Shown here one piece after another: positions 1-8,679 of a DNA stretch of 38,735 bases (position 1 is the first letter of the stretch; each line of letters begins with the position of its first letter). The DNA is from Gammaproteobacteria bacterium (GTDB lineage: Bacteria > Actinomycetota > Acidimicrobiia > Spongiisociales > UBA4744): contig JAACED010000020.1 in assembly GCA_011682695.1 (NCBI GenBank), positions 1-38,735 of the forward strand, written 5' to 3'. Made by a program: the position numbers and the translations under genes. Below the pieces are notes generated by a model, which did no database searches, was not told the DNA's origin, and worked only from the letters and a program-made list of their open reading frames with translations.

Positions 1-30
1 GTCGGTATGCGACGCCTGCATTGACAGGAA
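1..30. repeat. Palindromic repeat family 1, unit A (cut by window edge)
   Basis: This is the 3' part of a 47-bp hairpin unit: the last 4 bases of the left arm, a GTATG loop and a 21-nt right arm that reads CGACGCCTGCATTGACAGG and ends in AA. The right arm and loop are identical to unit B, which begins 14 nt further on. The rest of the unit lies outside the window. Confidence 0.8.
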
Positions 31-44
31 AACACCCTCCCCTT

Positions 45-91
45 TTCTCGTCAATGGGAGCGTCGGTATGCGACGCCTGCATTGACAGGAA
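45..91. repeat. Palindromic repeat family 1, unit B
   Basis: A 47-bp inverted repeat with 21-nt arms (45-65 and 71-91) around a 5-nt loop GTATG. Sixteen of 21 arm positions pair; the conserved parts are GTCAATG and the inner GCGTCG/CGACGC core. It ends 6 nt beyond the transaldolase stop codon. The same architecture recurs at 7974-8081 and 10533-10579. In this position it could act as a terminator, but other copies lie upstream of genes. Confidence 0.85.
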
Positions 92-97
92 AACGGG

Positions 98-1207
98 TTA
101 GCCGGCCAGCGCCAACCGTTTCTCGTCGATCGAGGCGAGGAGCTGGTGATAGGCGTCGGCGAACTTGCGCACGCCCTCGTCCTCGAGAACCTGTACCACG
201 TCGTCGTAGTCGATGCCGACCGACGCGAGCTGGTCGAGGGTCGCAACGGCGGCGGCGATATCGGCGCTCGTGAACACCTTGGGGTCGGAGCTGCCATGGT
301 CCTGGTACGCGTCGATCGTGGAGATGGGCACGGTGTTGACCGTATCTGGCGCAACGAGATCTTCCACGTACATGACATCGCGGTAGGCAGGGTTCTTGGT
401 CGAGGTACTTGCCCAGAGGGGACGCTGGATGCGGGCACCCTTGTCCGTGAGCGCCTCCCAGCGATCTCCCGAGAACATCTCGAGGAACGCGCCATACGCG
501 GCTCGGGCGTTGGCGATCGCAGCCTTGCCACGCAGCGCCAGGGCGTCATCGGTTCCTATGCCCTCGAGGCGCGTGTCGACCTCGGTATCGACACGGGACA
601 CGAAGAACGACGCCACCGATGCGACACGTGACACGTCGCCACCGACGGCGGCGAGGCCTTCGAGGCCGCTCAGGTATGCCTCCATGACCTCCCGGTACCG
701 TTCGAGGGCGAAGATCAGGGTCACGTTCACCGAGGTTCCTTCGGTGATGAGTTGACGGACGGCAGGGATACCTTCGGCGGTCGCGGGTACCTTGATCAGT
801 AGGTTCGGTCTGTCGACCCGCTTCACCCACTCGCGCGCCTCGGCGACCGTTGCAGCGGTGTCGTGGGCCAGGTCCGGTGACACTTCGACCGACACGTATC
901 CGTCGACACCGTCCGTGCGGTCGAACACGGGACGCATCACGTCGCAGGCGGCCTGGATGTCGCCGGTGACGAGGGCGGTGTAGATCTCGTCGGTCGATGC
1001 GCCGCGAGCGGCCATGTCGCCAAGTGGTCTGTCGTAGTCGGCCGACCCCATGATCGCCGCGGCGAAGATCGATGGATTGGAGGTGACGCCGGTGATGGCG
1101 TCGTCCTTCATCATTCGCGGCAAGCCGGCGGGTTTGAGGAGCTCTTGGGATATGGAGTCGAGCCAGATGCTCTGGCCCTGGGCGGCGACGGCGTGCAGGT
1201 TTGACAT
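98..1207 (-). CDS. tal: Transaldolase
   Basis: Transaldolase of the non-oxidative pentose phosphate pathway. It transfers a dihydroxyacetone unit from sedoheptulose-7-phosphate to glyceraldehyde-3-phosphate through a Schiff base, in the cytosol. The 369-aa product has the family signature GVTSNPSIF at about residues 40-48 and the Schiff-base lysine in NLLIKVPAT (K139). The length fits the long actinobacterial/mycobacterial Tal type rather than the 220-aa TalC type. The reading frame stays open to 1348, but I start at the ATG at 1207 because GGAGAG lies just upstream and homology begins here (MSNLHAVAAQGQSIWLDS). The gene is divergent from the exported protein at 1362, with 154 bp between them. 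No transketolase or G6PDH gene is visible nearby. Repeat unit B starts 6 nt past the stop. Confidence 0.95.
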   Translation of the reverse strand: MSNLHAVAAQGQSIWLDSISQELLKPAGLPRMMKDDAITGVTSNPSIFAAAIMGSADYDRPLGDMAARGASTDEIYTALVTGDIQAACDVMRPVFDRTDGVDGYVSVEVSPDLAHDTAATVAEAREWVKRVDRPNLLIKVPATAEGIPAVRQLITEGTSVNVTLIFALERYREVMEAYLSGLEGLAAVGGDVSRVASVASFFVSRVDTEVDTRLEGIGTDDALALRGKAAIANARAAYGAFLEMFSGDRWEALTDKGARIQRPLWASTSTKNPAYRDVMYVEDLVAPDTVNTVPISTIDAYQDHGSSDPKVFTSADIAAAVATLDQLASVGIDYDDVVQVLEDEGVRKFADAYHQLLASIDEKRLALAG

Positions 1208-1361
1208 ATGTCTCTCCGGGTCGTTCTCGTGCTGCAACGGTAGCGGGCCATCGCTTGTTCCATGCGTGTGTGCCTCGTATCGGTTGAGGTGTTTGACGCG
1301 TGGATGTGACAATGTGACAATAGATTGTGTAGTGCCAGGTACTGCCAAGTAGGTCGACGCG

Positions 1362-2510
1362 GTGCGGAAGAAGACACTTCTTGTGGTGGTCGGCCTGATC
1401 GTCGGTGGCGTCGCGGCTGCGGTGATTGCCCGAGGTCAGGTCGCCCAGCCCCAGGTCGACAAGATGGCACGACTCGACGTGGTCATCGGATCGTCGGCGA
1501 TCGTGGAAGCCCACGTCGAGTCCGTGAACGCCCCGAAGCGTGTGCCAGAAACCGACTTCACCGTCTATGTCGACCAGGTGTTGGTGGAGCGGGTGCTGTT
1601 TGTCGCGAAGAGCCCCTCCACGTTCTCCGGCGGACCGTTCCCGGTGCCGAGTCCTCCGACCGGCAGGGTTCTCATGACGGAGCTTGCAGGTGATGCTCCG
1701 GGAGTGCCGGGGGGATCTCGCATCCCGTCACACTTCGAAGGGCTGGACCCTGCCGAGTCGGTGATCCTCCTGCTCGGGTATCGACCCGTCGTCGGCGAGC
1801 TACCGGAGACCCGCCTGCCCGAGGCGGCTCGAGGTACGCCCTGGCATATCGGGAACGCGGCGGTGGTCCGCGACGGAAAGCTGGAGTTTCTGGGCCCGAA
1901 CGGGGGCTGGATGACCGAGCAGTTCTCGTGGGTGGTGCAACCGGGCGAGGATCCGGTGGACGTGCTGGTGACGTGGGTCGCCGAGAAAGACGCCGAGCGG
2001 CTCGGGGCGCCTCCCGGACCGATCTCGCAGCGGTTCGCTGCGGCGCGGCGGGAGCACGATGCAGCCCGGGCAGACCTGTGGCGTCAAACGCCGGTTGAAC
2101 ATCGTCTCCTCGATCCAGAGGAGACCCCGTCGGAGGAGTTCGCCAAACTGGTGGAGACGAATGTGGTGGTGGAAGTGGATCCTGCTGCTCGGCGGGACGA
2201 CATGTTCCTCGTAGTGCGGACACCCTTCGGTCTCGCCCATGCAGCTCGGCTCAGCGGCGGCAATCATCCGGCGCCCGTCTTCACCCGACCGGGCGATCCC
2301 TGGGAGGTCATCATCGCCCGTGACGAGTGGGGCAACGACACTGTCCCCTCGGAGCAGTGGGAGGGCGCTGTTGGGGTGCTGCTGAGAGTCACTCCCGAGG
2401 CGGTTGCAGCGCTCGGCGATCCGAGCCTGGCGCCCGTCGACGGGATAGCCGAACGGTTCGACGACATGCACGACTGGATCGCCGCCGTCTATCCCATCCT
2501 CGAGGACTGA
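1362..2510 (+). CDS. Exported or membrane-anchored protein of unknown function
   Basis: I do not recognise this 382-aa protein. It opens with MRKKTLLVVVGLIVGGVAAAVIA, a basic n-region followed by a single hydrophobic segment (about residues 5-23) with no lipobox cysteine, so it is probably secreted or held by an N-terminal anchor. The rest is soluble, rich in Pro, Glu and Asp, with no repeats or catalytic motif I can name. The start is a GTG at 1362. It is divergent from tal and 70 bp upstream of the epimerase, which has its own -10 box, so the two need not be co-transcribed. Confidence 0.75.
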   Translation: MRKKTLLVVVGLIVGGVAAAVIARGQVAQPQVDKMARLDVVIGSSAIVEAHVESVNAPKRVPETDFTVYVDQVLVERVLFVAKSPSTFSGGPFPVPSPPTGRVLMTELAGDAPGVPGGSRIPSHFEGLDPAESVILLLGYRPVVGELPETRLPEAARGTPWHIGNAAVVRDGKLEFLGPNGGWMTEQFSWVVQPGEDPVDVLVTWVAEKDAERLGAPPGPISQRFAAARREHDAARADLWRQTPVEHRLLDPEETPSEEFAKLVETNVVVEVDPAARRDDMFLVVRTPFGLAHAARLSGGNHPAPVFTRPGDPWEVIIARDEWGNDTVPSEQWEGAVGVLLRVTPEAVAALGDPSLAPVDGIAERFDDMHDWIAAVYPILED

Positions 2511-2532
2511 CCGACGGCCGGCCCTGCTTCGG

Positions 2533-2561
2533 TTCTCTACTCCAAACGGCAGATCTAGACT
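2533..2561 (+). promoter_or_regulatory. Putative promoter of the epimerase gene
   Basis: TAGACT at 2556-2561 is a typical actinobacterial -10 box. TTCTCT at 2533-2538, 17 nt upstream, is a weak -35. GGGAGG and the TTG start of the epimerase follow within 20 nt. Confidence 0.4.
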
Positions 2562-2580
2562 TTCGTGGGAGGCCAAACTG

Positions 2581-3660
2581 TTGGACAACCTCACCGTCGT
2601 CACCGGAGCATCCGGACATCTGGGCGCCAACCTCGTCCGGCACCTCGTCGCCGACGAGCGCCCGGTTCGGGTGGTGCTGCTTCCGGACGATCCCGCTCCG
2701 GCTCTTGCCGGACTCGACATCGAACGTGTCGCAGGCAACGTACTCGACGAGCAGTCGCTGCGTGTGGCGTTCCGAGGCGCTGCCACGGTCTTTCACTTGG
2801 CAGGGATCATCTCCATCGAGGGCGGCTACGGCGGAAAGGTCGTCGCCGTGAACGTCGGAGGGGTCCACAACGCCGCAGAAGCCGCTCTGGCCGAAGGGGT
2901 GAATCGATTCGTGCACTGCTCGTCGATTCACGCGTTCGCCCCGCTGCCGTTGCGCCGAGCCGTCGACGAGCGCCGCGCCCGTCCCTTGAACGGCGGGCGT
3001 GCCGCCTACGACCAATCGAAAGCAGCCGGTGAGATGGCGTTGCGCAAGGCGGTCGAACGGGGTCTCGACGCCGTGACCATCAACCCGACCGGCGTGATCG
3101 GACCGTATGACTTCCAGCCGTCGCGTATGGGCCGGGTCCTGCTGATGATGCGTGCGGGGCGGTTGCCGGTGCTTCCCGACGGTGGGTTCAACTGGGTCGA
3201 CGTGCGCGACGTCGCCGAAGCCCTGCTGCTCGGCGAGACAAAAGGCCGCTCCGGTGAGTCCTACATCGCTGCCGGCCACTGGCAGTCGATGCGCGACCTC
3301 GCGGAGCTGGTCGCTGCAGTGACCGGGGCGCGTGTTCCTCCGGTCATCCCGATGGGTCTCGTCAGGTTCGGCGCTCCCCTCGTCGGATTCGTCTACCGTC
3401 GCCTGGGGAGGGAACCACTGTTCACCTCCGAGTCGGTCCGGGCCCTACGCACCTACCGTCACATCGACCACGCCAAAGCGACGAGGACGCTCGGGTACAT
3501 GCCTCGTCCGACTCGCGACACGATCGAAGACGTCTTCCGCTGGTTCGCGGAGGCGGGTGTGATCGAACGCGTGAGGGCACCGAGGCTCAGTGCCCGAGCG
3601 TCCCTGCGAGCGTGGTGGGGGAGTGTCGGTCGCAAGGGAGTCCGTCGACAGTCGATGTGA
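2581..3660 (+). CDS. NAD(P)-dependent epimerase/dehydratase (extended SDR)
   Basis: An extended short-chain dehydrogenase/reductase of 359 aa, in the broad group that includes dihydroflavonol-4-reductase-like and sugar-nucleotide epimerase-like enzymes. The Rossmann motif TGASGHLG is at residues 8-15 and the catalytic YxxxK at Y143/K147 (YDQSKAAGE). The NPTGVIGP segment is typical of the family. The start is TTG at 2581, supported by GGGAGG 8 nt upstream and by homology beginning at NLTVVTGAS. The substrate cannot be told from sequence, and no polysaccharide or terpenoid genes sit beside it. The C-terminal 25 residues are basic and atypical. Confidence 0.85.
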   Translation: MDNLTVVTGASGHLGANLVRHLVADERPVRVVLLPDDPAPALAGLDIERVAGNVLDEQSLRVAFRGAATVFHLAGIISIEGGYGGKVVAVNVGGVHNAAEAALAEGVNRFVHCSSIHAFAPLPLRRAVDERRARPLNGGRAAYDQSKAAGEMALRKAVERGLDAVTINPTGVIGPYDFQPSRMGRVLLMMRAGRLPVLPDGGFNWVDVRDVAEALLLGETKGRSGESYIAAGHWQSMRDLAELVAAVTGARVPPVIPMGLVRFGAPLVGFVYRRLGREPLFTSESVRALRTYRHIDHAKATRTLGYMPRPTRDTIEDVFRWFAEAGVIERVRAPRLSARASLRAWWGSVGRKGVRRQSM

Positions 3661-3723
3661 CCTGCGACTTCCGCCGGTCACGATGCGGGGCTCCCGGCGT
3701 CATGCAGTAACCTGCGGTTCGCA

Positions 3724-4116
3724 ATGCCACGCAGGATCCTGATCGCAAAGCCCGGTCTCGACGGGCACGACCGAGGGGCCAAGGTAATCGCCAGGGCGCT
3801 TCGGGATGCCGGTAATGAAGTGATCTACTCGGGTCTGCACCAGACCCCCGAACAGATCGTCGATACCGCCATCCAAGAAGACGTCGACGCGATCGGCTTG
3901 TCGGTACTCAGCGGTGCCCACATGACGCTGTTCCCACGCGTCGTACAACTCCTTGCTGAGCAGGGCACCAACGACATCGTCGTGTTCGGTGGCGGCATCA
4001 TCCCCGATGATGACATCGCCAAGCTGAGAGACGCCGGTCTGTCCGGCATCTTCACGCCGGGCACACCGCTGTCGGAGATCACCGACTGGGTAGCGAGCAA
4101 CATACAAGAACACTGA
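3724..4116 (+). CDS. Stand-alone B12-binding subunit of methylmalonyl-CoA mutase
   Basis: A 130-aa cobalamin-binding domain protein matching the C-terminal domain of methylmalonyl-CoA mutase. The DxHxxG motif is intact (DGHDRG, with His15 as the expected lower axial Co ligand). GLSVLSGAH and [10 protein letters not shown] are the usual B12-fold segments. Mutases of this split type pair the small subunit with a separate catalytic TIM-barrel subunit, which is not in the window. It ends 13 nt before sucC, so it is probably in one operon with sucCD. That is consistent with methylmalonyl-CoA being converted to succinyl-CoA and then cleaved by succinyl-CoA synthetase. It could serve a related acyl-CoA mutase instead. 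Confidence 0.88.
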   Translation: MPRRILIAKPGLDGHDRGAKVIARALRDAGNEVIYSGLHQTPEQIVDTAIQEDVDAIGLSVLSGAHMTLFPRVVQLLAEQGTNDIVVFGGGIIPDDDIAKLRDAGLSGIFTPGTPLSEITDWVASNIQEH

Positions 4117-4129
4117 CGAGGAGAGATTC

Positions 4130-5281
4130 GTGGACCTTCTGGAATACCAGGGGAAGTCCTTGTTCGCCCGAATCGGGGTACCCGTCCCCGATGGTCGGGC
4201 AGCCACCACCGCCGAGGAGGCACGGGATGCCGCCCGTGATCTCGGCGGAACCGTAGTGGTCAAGGCACAGGTACAGGTAGGCGGACGGGGCAAGGCCGGC
4301 GGCATCAAGCTCGCCGAGACCCCCGACGAGGCGTACGAACGGGCCGATGAGATCCTCGGCATGGACATCAAAGGTCACACCGTCCATCGCGTATGGATTG
4401 AGCAAGCTTCCAAGATCAAGGCGGAGTACTACGCATCGTTCACGCTGGACCGCTCGGCCAAGAAGCACCTCGGGATGATCAGCGCCAAAGGTGGCATGGA
4501 CATCGAACGCGTCGCAGTCACCGAACCGGAAGCGGTTGTGAAGGTGCACATCGACCCGGTCATCGGCCTGCCGAACTGGCTTGCCACCGAGATGGTCTAT
4601 CGCGCCAAACTCGACCCGGAAGCCGCCCGCGGCTCCATCGCCCTGTTGAAGAAGCTCTACCAGGCGTTCGTCGAGTTCGACTGTGACCTCGTCGAGGTCA
4701 ACCCGATGATCCTCACAGAGGATGGCCAGGTGATGGCGCTGGACGCCAAGGTGACGCTCGACGAGAACGGCTTCTTTCGGCACAAGGGCTTTCCGGAGTT
4801 CGCCAAGGAGCACGTCATCCCGCCGGTCGAACGAATGGCGAAGGACCGCGGGTTGAACTTCATCAAGCTCGACGGGGACGTGGGCATCATCGGCAACGGA
4901 GCCGGTCTCGTGATGTCGACCCTCGACGTCGTGTCGCTCGTCGGTGGCAAGGCAGCGAACTTCCTCGACGTCGGCGGCGGCGCCGGTGCCGACACGATCA
5001 CGAACGCCCTCGAAGTCCTCATGGAGGACGCGTCGGTCAAGACCGTGTTGATCAACATCTTCGGCGGTATCACCCGCTGTGACCTTGTCGCACAGGGTGT
5101 CCTCGAGGCGTTCGAGAGTCTCGATCTCCCGTGGCCGATCGTTGTCCGTCTCGATGGGACGAACGCGGGAGAAGGGCGAGAAACCCTTGCCAAGGTGCAG
5201 TCAGACAAGCTCATTCCCGCGGCGACGATGCGGGAGGCAGCCGAGAAAGCCGTGCAACTGGCAGGCGGGGAGGTGGCCTGA
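4130..5281 (+). CDS. sucC: Succinyl-CoA synthetase beta subunit
   Basis: Beta subunit of succinyl-CoA synthetase (ADP/GDP-forming), the substrate-level phosphorylation step of the TCA cycle. It is 383 aa, close to the usual 385-390. The N-terminal ATP-grasp domain begins [20 protein letters not shown] and includes [12 protein letters not shown]. The C-terminal flavodoxin-like domain carries [10 protein letters not shown]. The start is GTG at 4130, preceded by GAGGAGAGA. The stop overlaps the sucD ATG by one base (TGATG), so the two subunits are translationally coupled. Confidence 0.97.
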   Translation: MDLLEYQGKSLFARIGVPVPDGRAATTAEEARDAARDLGGTVVVKAQVQVGGRGKAGGIKLAETPDEAYERADEILGMDIKGHTVHRVWIEQASKIKAEYYASFTLDRSAKKHLGMISAKGGMDIERVAVTEPEAVVKVHIDPVIGLPNWLATEMVYRAKLDPEAARGSIALLKKLYQAFVEFDCDLVEVNPMILTEDGQVMALDAKVTLDENGFFRHKGFPEFAKEHVIPPVERMAKDRGLNFIKLDGDVGIIGNGAGLVMSTLDVVSLVGGKAANFLDVGGGAGADTITNALEVLMEDASVKTVLINIFGGITRCDLVAQGVLEAFESLDLPWPIVVRLDGTNAGEGRETLAKVQSDKLIPAATMREAAEKAVQLAGGEVA

Positions 5282-6159
5282 TGGCGATCATCATCGATGA
5301 AAACACCAAGGTGGTCGTGCAGGGTCTGACCGGCAAAGAGGGTCAGTTCCACGCGCTGCGCAACCGTGACTATGGGACGAACGTGGTCGCCGGAACCCGT
5401 CCTGGCAAGGGTGGCGAGGAAGTATCCGGCATCCCGATCTTCGATACGGTCGCCCAGGCCGTTGAAGCCACAGGCGCGAACACGTCGCTGATCTTCGTTC
5501 CGCCGCCGTTCGCTGCAGACGCCGTCCTTGAAGCTGCCGCTTCGGGTGTGGATGTGATCGTGTGCATCACCGAGGGCATCCCCGCCCAGGACGAGGCGAA
5601 GGTCTTCAACTACCTGAAGCAGACGACGCCGGACACGGTGTTGATCGGCCCGAACTGTCCCGGGCTCATCTCACCCGGGAAGTCCAACGTCGGCATCATG
5701 CCCGATTCGATCACAGCACCTGGGAACATTGGCGTCGTGTCGCGCTCCGGTACGCTCACGTACCAGGCTGTGCATGAACTTACGACCCATGGACTCGGCC
5801 AGACGACCTGTATCGGCATCGGGGGAGACCCGGTGCCCGGTACGACCTTCATCGATGTTCTGGCCCGGTTCCAGGATGATCCGGATACCGAAGGGATCGT
5901 CATGATCGGCGAGATCGGCGGAGATGCCGAGGAGCAGGCAGCCGAGTTCATTAGAGAGTACGTCACCAAACCGGTGGTTGCCTATATCGCCGGAGTCACC
6001 GCACCGAAGGGCAAGAAGATGGGCCACGCCGGTGCGATCATCTCCGGGTCCAAGGGCACCGCGGCCGCCAAGATGGAGGCGCTGGAGGCCGTTGGCGTCA
6101 CCGTCCTCGACGATCCGACGATGATCGGTGTGGCCATGAAGGGGCTGCTCGGATCCTGA
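5281..6159 (+). CDS. sucD: Succinyl-CoA synthetase alpha subunit
   Basis: Alpha subunit of succinyl-CoA synthetase, 292 aa. It binds CoA through an N-terminal Rossmann domain and carries the phosphorylated histidine, here H249 in [10 protein letters not shown]. The [19 protein letters not shown] block is diagnostic. The frame is open upstream to 5131, but the true start is the ATG at 5281, overlapping the sucC stop and beginning with the family N-terminus ([18 protein letters not shown]). An inverted repeat at 6166-6216 follows and probably ends the transcript. Confidence 0.97.
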   Translation: MAIIIDENTKVVVQGLTGKEGQFHALRNRDYGTNVVAGTRPGKGGEEVSGIPIFDTVAQAVEATGANTSLIFVPPPFAADAVLEAAASGVDVIVCITEGIPAQDEAKVFNYLKQTTPDTVLIGPNCPGLISPGKSNVGIMPDSITAPGNIGVVSRSGTLTYQAVHELTTHGLGQTTCIGIGGDPVPGTTFIDVLARFQDDPDTEGIVMIGEIGGDAEEQAAEFIREYVTKPVVAYIAGVTAPKGKKMGHAGAIISGSKGTAAAKMEALEAVGVTVLDDPTMIGVAMKGLLGS

Positions 6160-6165
6160 TGTACC

Positions 6166-6216
6166 CGTTCTTGTGACGGTTGGATCGGATAACTCCTGTC
6201 CAGCGTCACAAGAACG
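6166..6216 (+). terminator. Long-loop inverted repeat after sucD
   Basis: A perfect 13-bp inverted repeat: CGTTCTTGTGACG at 6166-6178 and CGTCACAAGAACG at 6204-6216, with a 25-nt loop. It lies between sucD and the acetyltransferase start. There is a short T-rich stretch beyond it (CTTCCTTTTC) but no clean U-tract. It may be a terminator, or another dispersed hairpin: its 51-bp total equals that of repeat family 2. Confidence 0.6.
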
Positions 6217-6232
6217 CGTTAGCTTCCTTTTC

Positions 6233-6721
6233 ATGTACATCCGCTCGATGCTGCCCGAGGACTTGGAGCACGTCGTCGCTATCTATGCGGAAGGTCTCGT
6301 TACCGGGCAAGCGACCTTTGAGACATCGGTCCCCTCGCCCGAAGCGTGGGAAGCGACGCATCTCCCTTCATGCAAGCTGGTCGCCGTGGACGAAGACACG
6401 GTGATCGGCTGGGCCGCACTCAGCGCGGTTTCGAATCGATGTGTCTACGGCGGCGTTGCCGAGGCGAGTACCTACGTCGCTGCGGACCGCCGCGGCCAGG
6501 GTGTGGGAGGTGCGCTCCTCGACGCGCTGATCACAGCATCGGAAGACGAAGGCTATTGGACCCTGCAAGCCAGCACGTTCCCCGAGAACGAGTCCAGCCT
6601 GCTGCTACTGCAGTCGCGAAGGTTCCGCATCGTCGGCAACCGGATCAGGATCGGGCAACACGAAGGCCACTGGCGCGACACCGTCCTACTCGAGCGGCGC
6701 AGTACCCGGGTGGGCGTCTGA
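6233..6721 (+). CDS. GNAT N-acetyltransferase, phosphinothricin acetyltransferase-like
   Basis: A 162-aa GCN5-related acetyltransferase that most resembles the phosphinothricin/L-amino-acid N-acetyltransferase (Pat/MnaT) group. It starts with an IRSMLPEDLEHVVAIY-type N-terminus, has GWAALSAVSNR and EASTYVAADRRGQGVGGALL, and the RGQGVG piece is the acetyl-CoA pyrophosphate loop. I start at the ATG at 6233 rather than the upstream GTG at 6173 because that one would lie inside the inverted repeat. The last 36 nt overlap the 3' end of the convergent MFS gene. The natural substrate is unknown. Confidence 0.85.
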   Translation: MYIRSMLPEDLEHVVAIYAEGLVTGQATFETSVPSPEAWEATHLPSCKLVAVDEDTVIGWAALSAVSNRCVYGGVAEASTYVAADRRGQGVGGALLDALITASEDEGYWTLQASTFPENESSLLLLQSRRFRIVGNRIRIGQHEGHWRDTVLLERRSTRVGV

Positions 6722-7951
6722 CGGGCGGCCTGCCTTCTCGATCGGGCGCAGCACGAGCCACGTGTACGCGATACCGGCGCCGTAGAGGATCAACATCGCC
6801 ACGAACAGCACGTTGAAGCCCACGTCGAACCCGAGCTTGCTTCTGATCCAGCCCGACAACAACGGTCCGACGGTCCACCCGGCCGTCCAGACCATCGCCT
6901 CGGCCGCCGCAAGCGACGGACGCCATGCTTCCCTGACCTGTCCCATCGTGAACTCGGCGTAGATCGGGTTGGCTGCGTTCATCAACGCCGATCGGACGAA
7001 CAGCGCGATGGCAACCGCAGCGAAGCTGCCGGAGAAACCCAGCATCGTGATGAACGGCAGTGACAGTGTCTGGACGATCACGATGCTCACGGTTTTGCCA
7101 AACCGCTCTGCGATGATCGGCTGGAGCATCACGGCGATTGCCATACCCAGCTGGGACCATGCGAAGACGGCGCCGAGGGTTGCATAGGAAACTCCGAATT
7201 TGCCCTCGACGAAGATGTTGAGGAACGGGATGATCAGCCCTGCTCCGAGACCGATGAAGATGTTTGGCACGAGCAGGATCAGGATGATCCTCCTGGCGGG
7301 ACGAGGGATGTGCCACAGCTTTCCCTCCATCGGTTCCGCCGGTCTGACTTCGGTGAGCTTCCAAAGGGGGAGCGCGGTGATCAGGTAGAGCACCGCGGCG
7401 ACCATGACCGTCCATTGAATCGCCTGGAGGCTCTTCGGATCGAAGCCGCCGATCTTGGCGAAGAACGAGGGGAGCCAGCCTCCCGCGAGACTGCCGAAGA
7501 ATCCGGCGACGAGATTCGCCGCGAACTGTGCCGAGAACAGGTAGGTGCGGTTCGCCTGCGGCTCGAGTGCGGTCATCAGCGGACTCGGCACGACCCAGAA
7601 GGCCATGCCGCCGAGTCCGATGAGAAACACCGATGCCATAGCGGGAACGATGCTGTGTGAAAGAGCCAGCCCCAGGAGACCCAAGCCGGCGGCGAATGCC
7701 CCCATCCGCATCATGCGGACGTACCCGGTGCGTTCCGAGAGGCGAGCCAAGGGGAGGGCGAGTATGAGGGCGACGAGGTTGGGCACGGCGTTAGCGATGC
7801 CGACGAGGGACTGGGAGAACCCGAGGCCTTCAAACAGGAAGTTCAGCAGTAGCCAGGTGATGCTGAACGAGAAACCCCACAGCGTCGCGGCAGCGAGGAA
7901 CCAGCGCGAGTCGCGCGTAAACGATCGGAGCCGGGTGATCGCGGTGAGCAC
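6686..7951 (-). CDS. MFS transporter
   Basis: A 421-aa major facilitator superfamily permease with about 12 hydrophobic segments spread over its length. There is a long hydrophilic break near the middle (about residues 200-220, PLWKLTEVRPAEPMEGKL) typical of the 6+6 helix arrangement. The charged loop PLARLSERTGYVR after the second or third helix fits the MFS loop 2-3 region. Substrate is not predictable. The start is GTG at 7951 with no clear Shine-Dalgarno; TATACC lies about 10 nt upstream, so the message may be leaderless. Family-1 repeat units C and D fill the divergent spacer between this gene and lemA. Confidence 0.85.
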   Translation of the reverse strand: MLTAITRLRSFTRDSRWFLAAATLWGFSFSITWLLLNFLFEGLGFSQSLVGIANAVPNLVALILALPLARLSERTGYVRMMRMGAFAAGLGLLGLALSHSIVPAMASVFLIGLGGMAFWVVPSPLMTALEPQANRTYLFSAQFAANLVAGFFGSLAGGWLPSFFAKIGGFDPKSLQAIQWTVMVAAVLYLITALPLWKLTEVRPAEPMEGKLWHIPRPARRIILILLVPNIFIGLGAGLIIPFLNIFVEGKFGVSYATLGAVFAWSQLGMAIAVMLQPIIAERFGKTVSIVIVQTLSLPFITMLGFSGSFAAVAIALFVRSALMNAANPIYAEFTMGQVREAWRPSLAAAEAMVWTAGWTVGPLLSGWIRSKLGFDVGFNVLFVAMLILYGAGIAYTWLVLRPIEKAGRPSDAHPGTAPLE

Positions 7952-7973
7952 CGGCGCATGGTATACGCCCCTT

Positions 7974-8020
7974 TTCTAGTCAATGTCGGCGTCGAATAGC
8001 GACGCTTCCATTGACGAGAA
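7974..8020. repeat. Palindromic repeat family 1, unit C
   Basis: A 47-bp unit with arms 7974-7994 and 8000-8020 and the loop AATAG. Most arm positions pair; mismatches lie in the outer third and just outside the GCGTCG core. The right arm is identical to that of unit D. It sits in the divergent spacer upstream of both the MFS gene and lemA, so it cannot be a terminator for either. Confidence 0.88.
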
Positions 8021-8034
8021 TGTGGCCTCATCGT

Positions 8035-8081
8035 TTCCTGTCAATACCGGCGTCGAATAGCGACGCTTCCATTGACGAGAA
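8035..8081. repeat. Palindromic repeat family 1, unit D
   Basis: A second 47-bp unit 14 nt after unit C, the same gap as between units A and B. Arms are 8035-8055 and 8061-8081 and the loop is AATAG. Right arm and loop match unit C exactly, while the left arm differs (CTGTCAATACC against TAGTCAATGTC). Confidence 0.88.
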
Positions 8082-8134
8082 TCTTGGAGGGGGTTCTCGT
8101 AGACTCGTAGAACGTTGCCAAAGTGAGGGAAACC

Positions 8135-8677
8135 GTGACTGTGTTCATCATCATCGTTGCCGTGCTGGTCGTGTGGTTTTTCGGCATGTACAACCGCCTG
8201 GTCAAGCTTCGCAACCGCACCGACAACGCGTGGTCACAGATCGATGTGCAACTCAAACGTAGGTACGACTTGATTCCTAATCTCGTAGAGACGGTCAAGG
8301 GGTATGCATCTCACGAGAAGTCCACGTTTGAGCAGGTTGTGGCCGCTCGTAACCGAGCGATGGCAGCGGGAGATGTGAAGGAGAAGGCCCAGGCCGAGAA
8401 CATGCTGACTGCCGCCCTCCGGCAACTGTTCGCACTCGCCGAGGCGTATCCGGAGCTCAAGGCGAGTATGAACTTCTCCGAACTGCAGGAACAGCTCACC
8501 GACACGGAGGACAAGATCGCGATTGCTCGCCAGATCTACAACGACGCGGTGCTGAGTCTCAACAACCGGGTCCAGACCGTTCCGTCCAACATCGTGGCCG
8601 GCATTGCGGGGTTCAAGACACGCGAGTACTTCGACGCGCCCGACGAGGCCGATCAGGCGCCTCAGGTGAGTTTCTGA
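8135..8677 (+). CDS. LemA family protein
   Basis: A LemA-family protein of about 180 aa. It has one N-terminal membrane segment ([17 protein letters not shown]) followed by the family's conserved helical core: [28 protein letters not shown] in two parts, then [24 protein letters not shown] and a late FKTREYF motif. The molecular role of LemA proteins is poorly known. I choose the GTG at 8135, which has GAGGGA 4-5 nt upstream; an in-frame GTG at 8123 lacks a ribosome site. The stop is 2 nt before the DUF2207 start, a pairing often seen in bacteria that suggests joint envelope function. Confidence 0.9.
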   Translation: MTVFIIIVAVLVVWFFGMYNRLVKLRNRTDNAWSQIDVQLKRRYDLIPNLVETVKGYASHEKSTFEQVVAARNRAMAAGDVKEKAQAENMLTAALRQLFALAEAYPELKASMNFSELQEQLTDTEDKIAIARQIYNDAVLSLNNRVQTVPSNIVAGIAGFKTREYFDAPDEADQAPQVSF

Positions 8678-8679
8678 CC

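Noticed and set aside
1-91. Repeats considered as part of a CRISPR array
   Set aside because: The units are palindromes with 14-nt gaps, occur singly or in pairs at scattered loci, and there are no regular 30-nt spacers or cas genes.
1293-1321. TTGACG-17-GACAAT upstream of the exported protein
   Set aside because: The -10 is poor and lies in a short TGTGACAA direct repeat; not strong enough to list.
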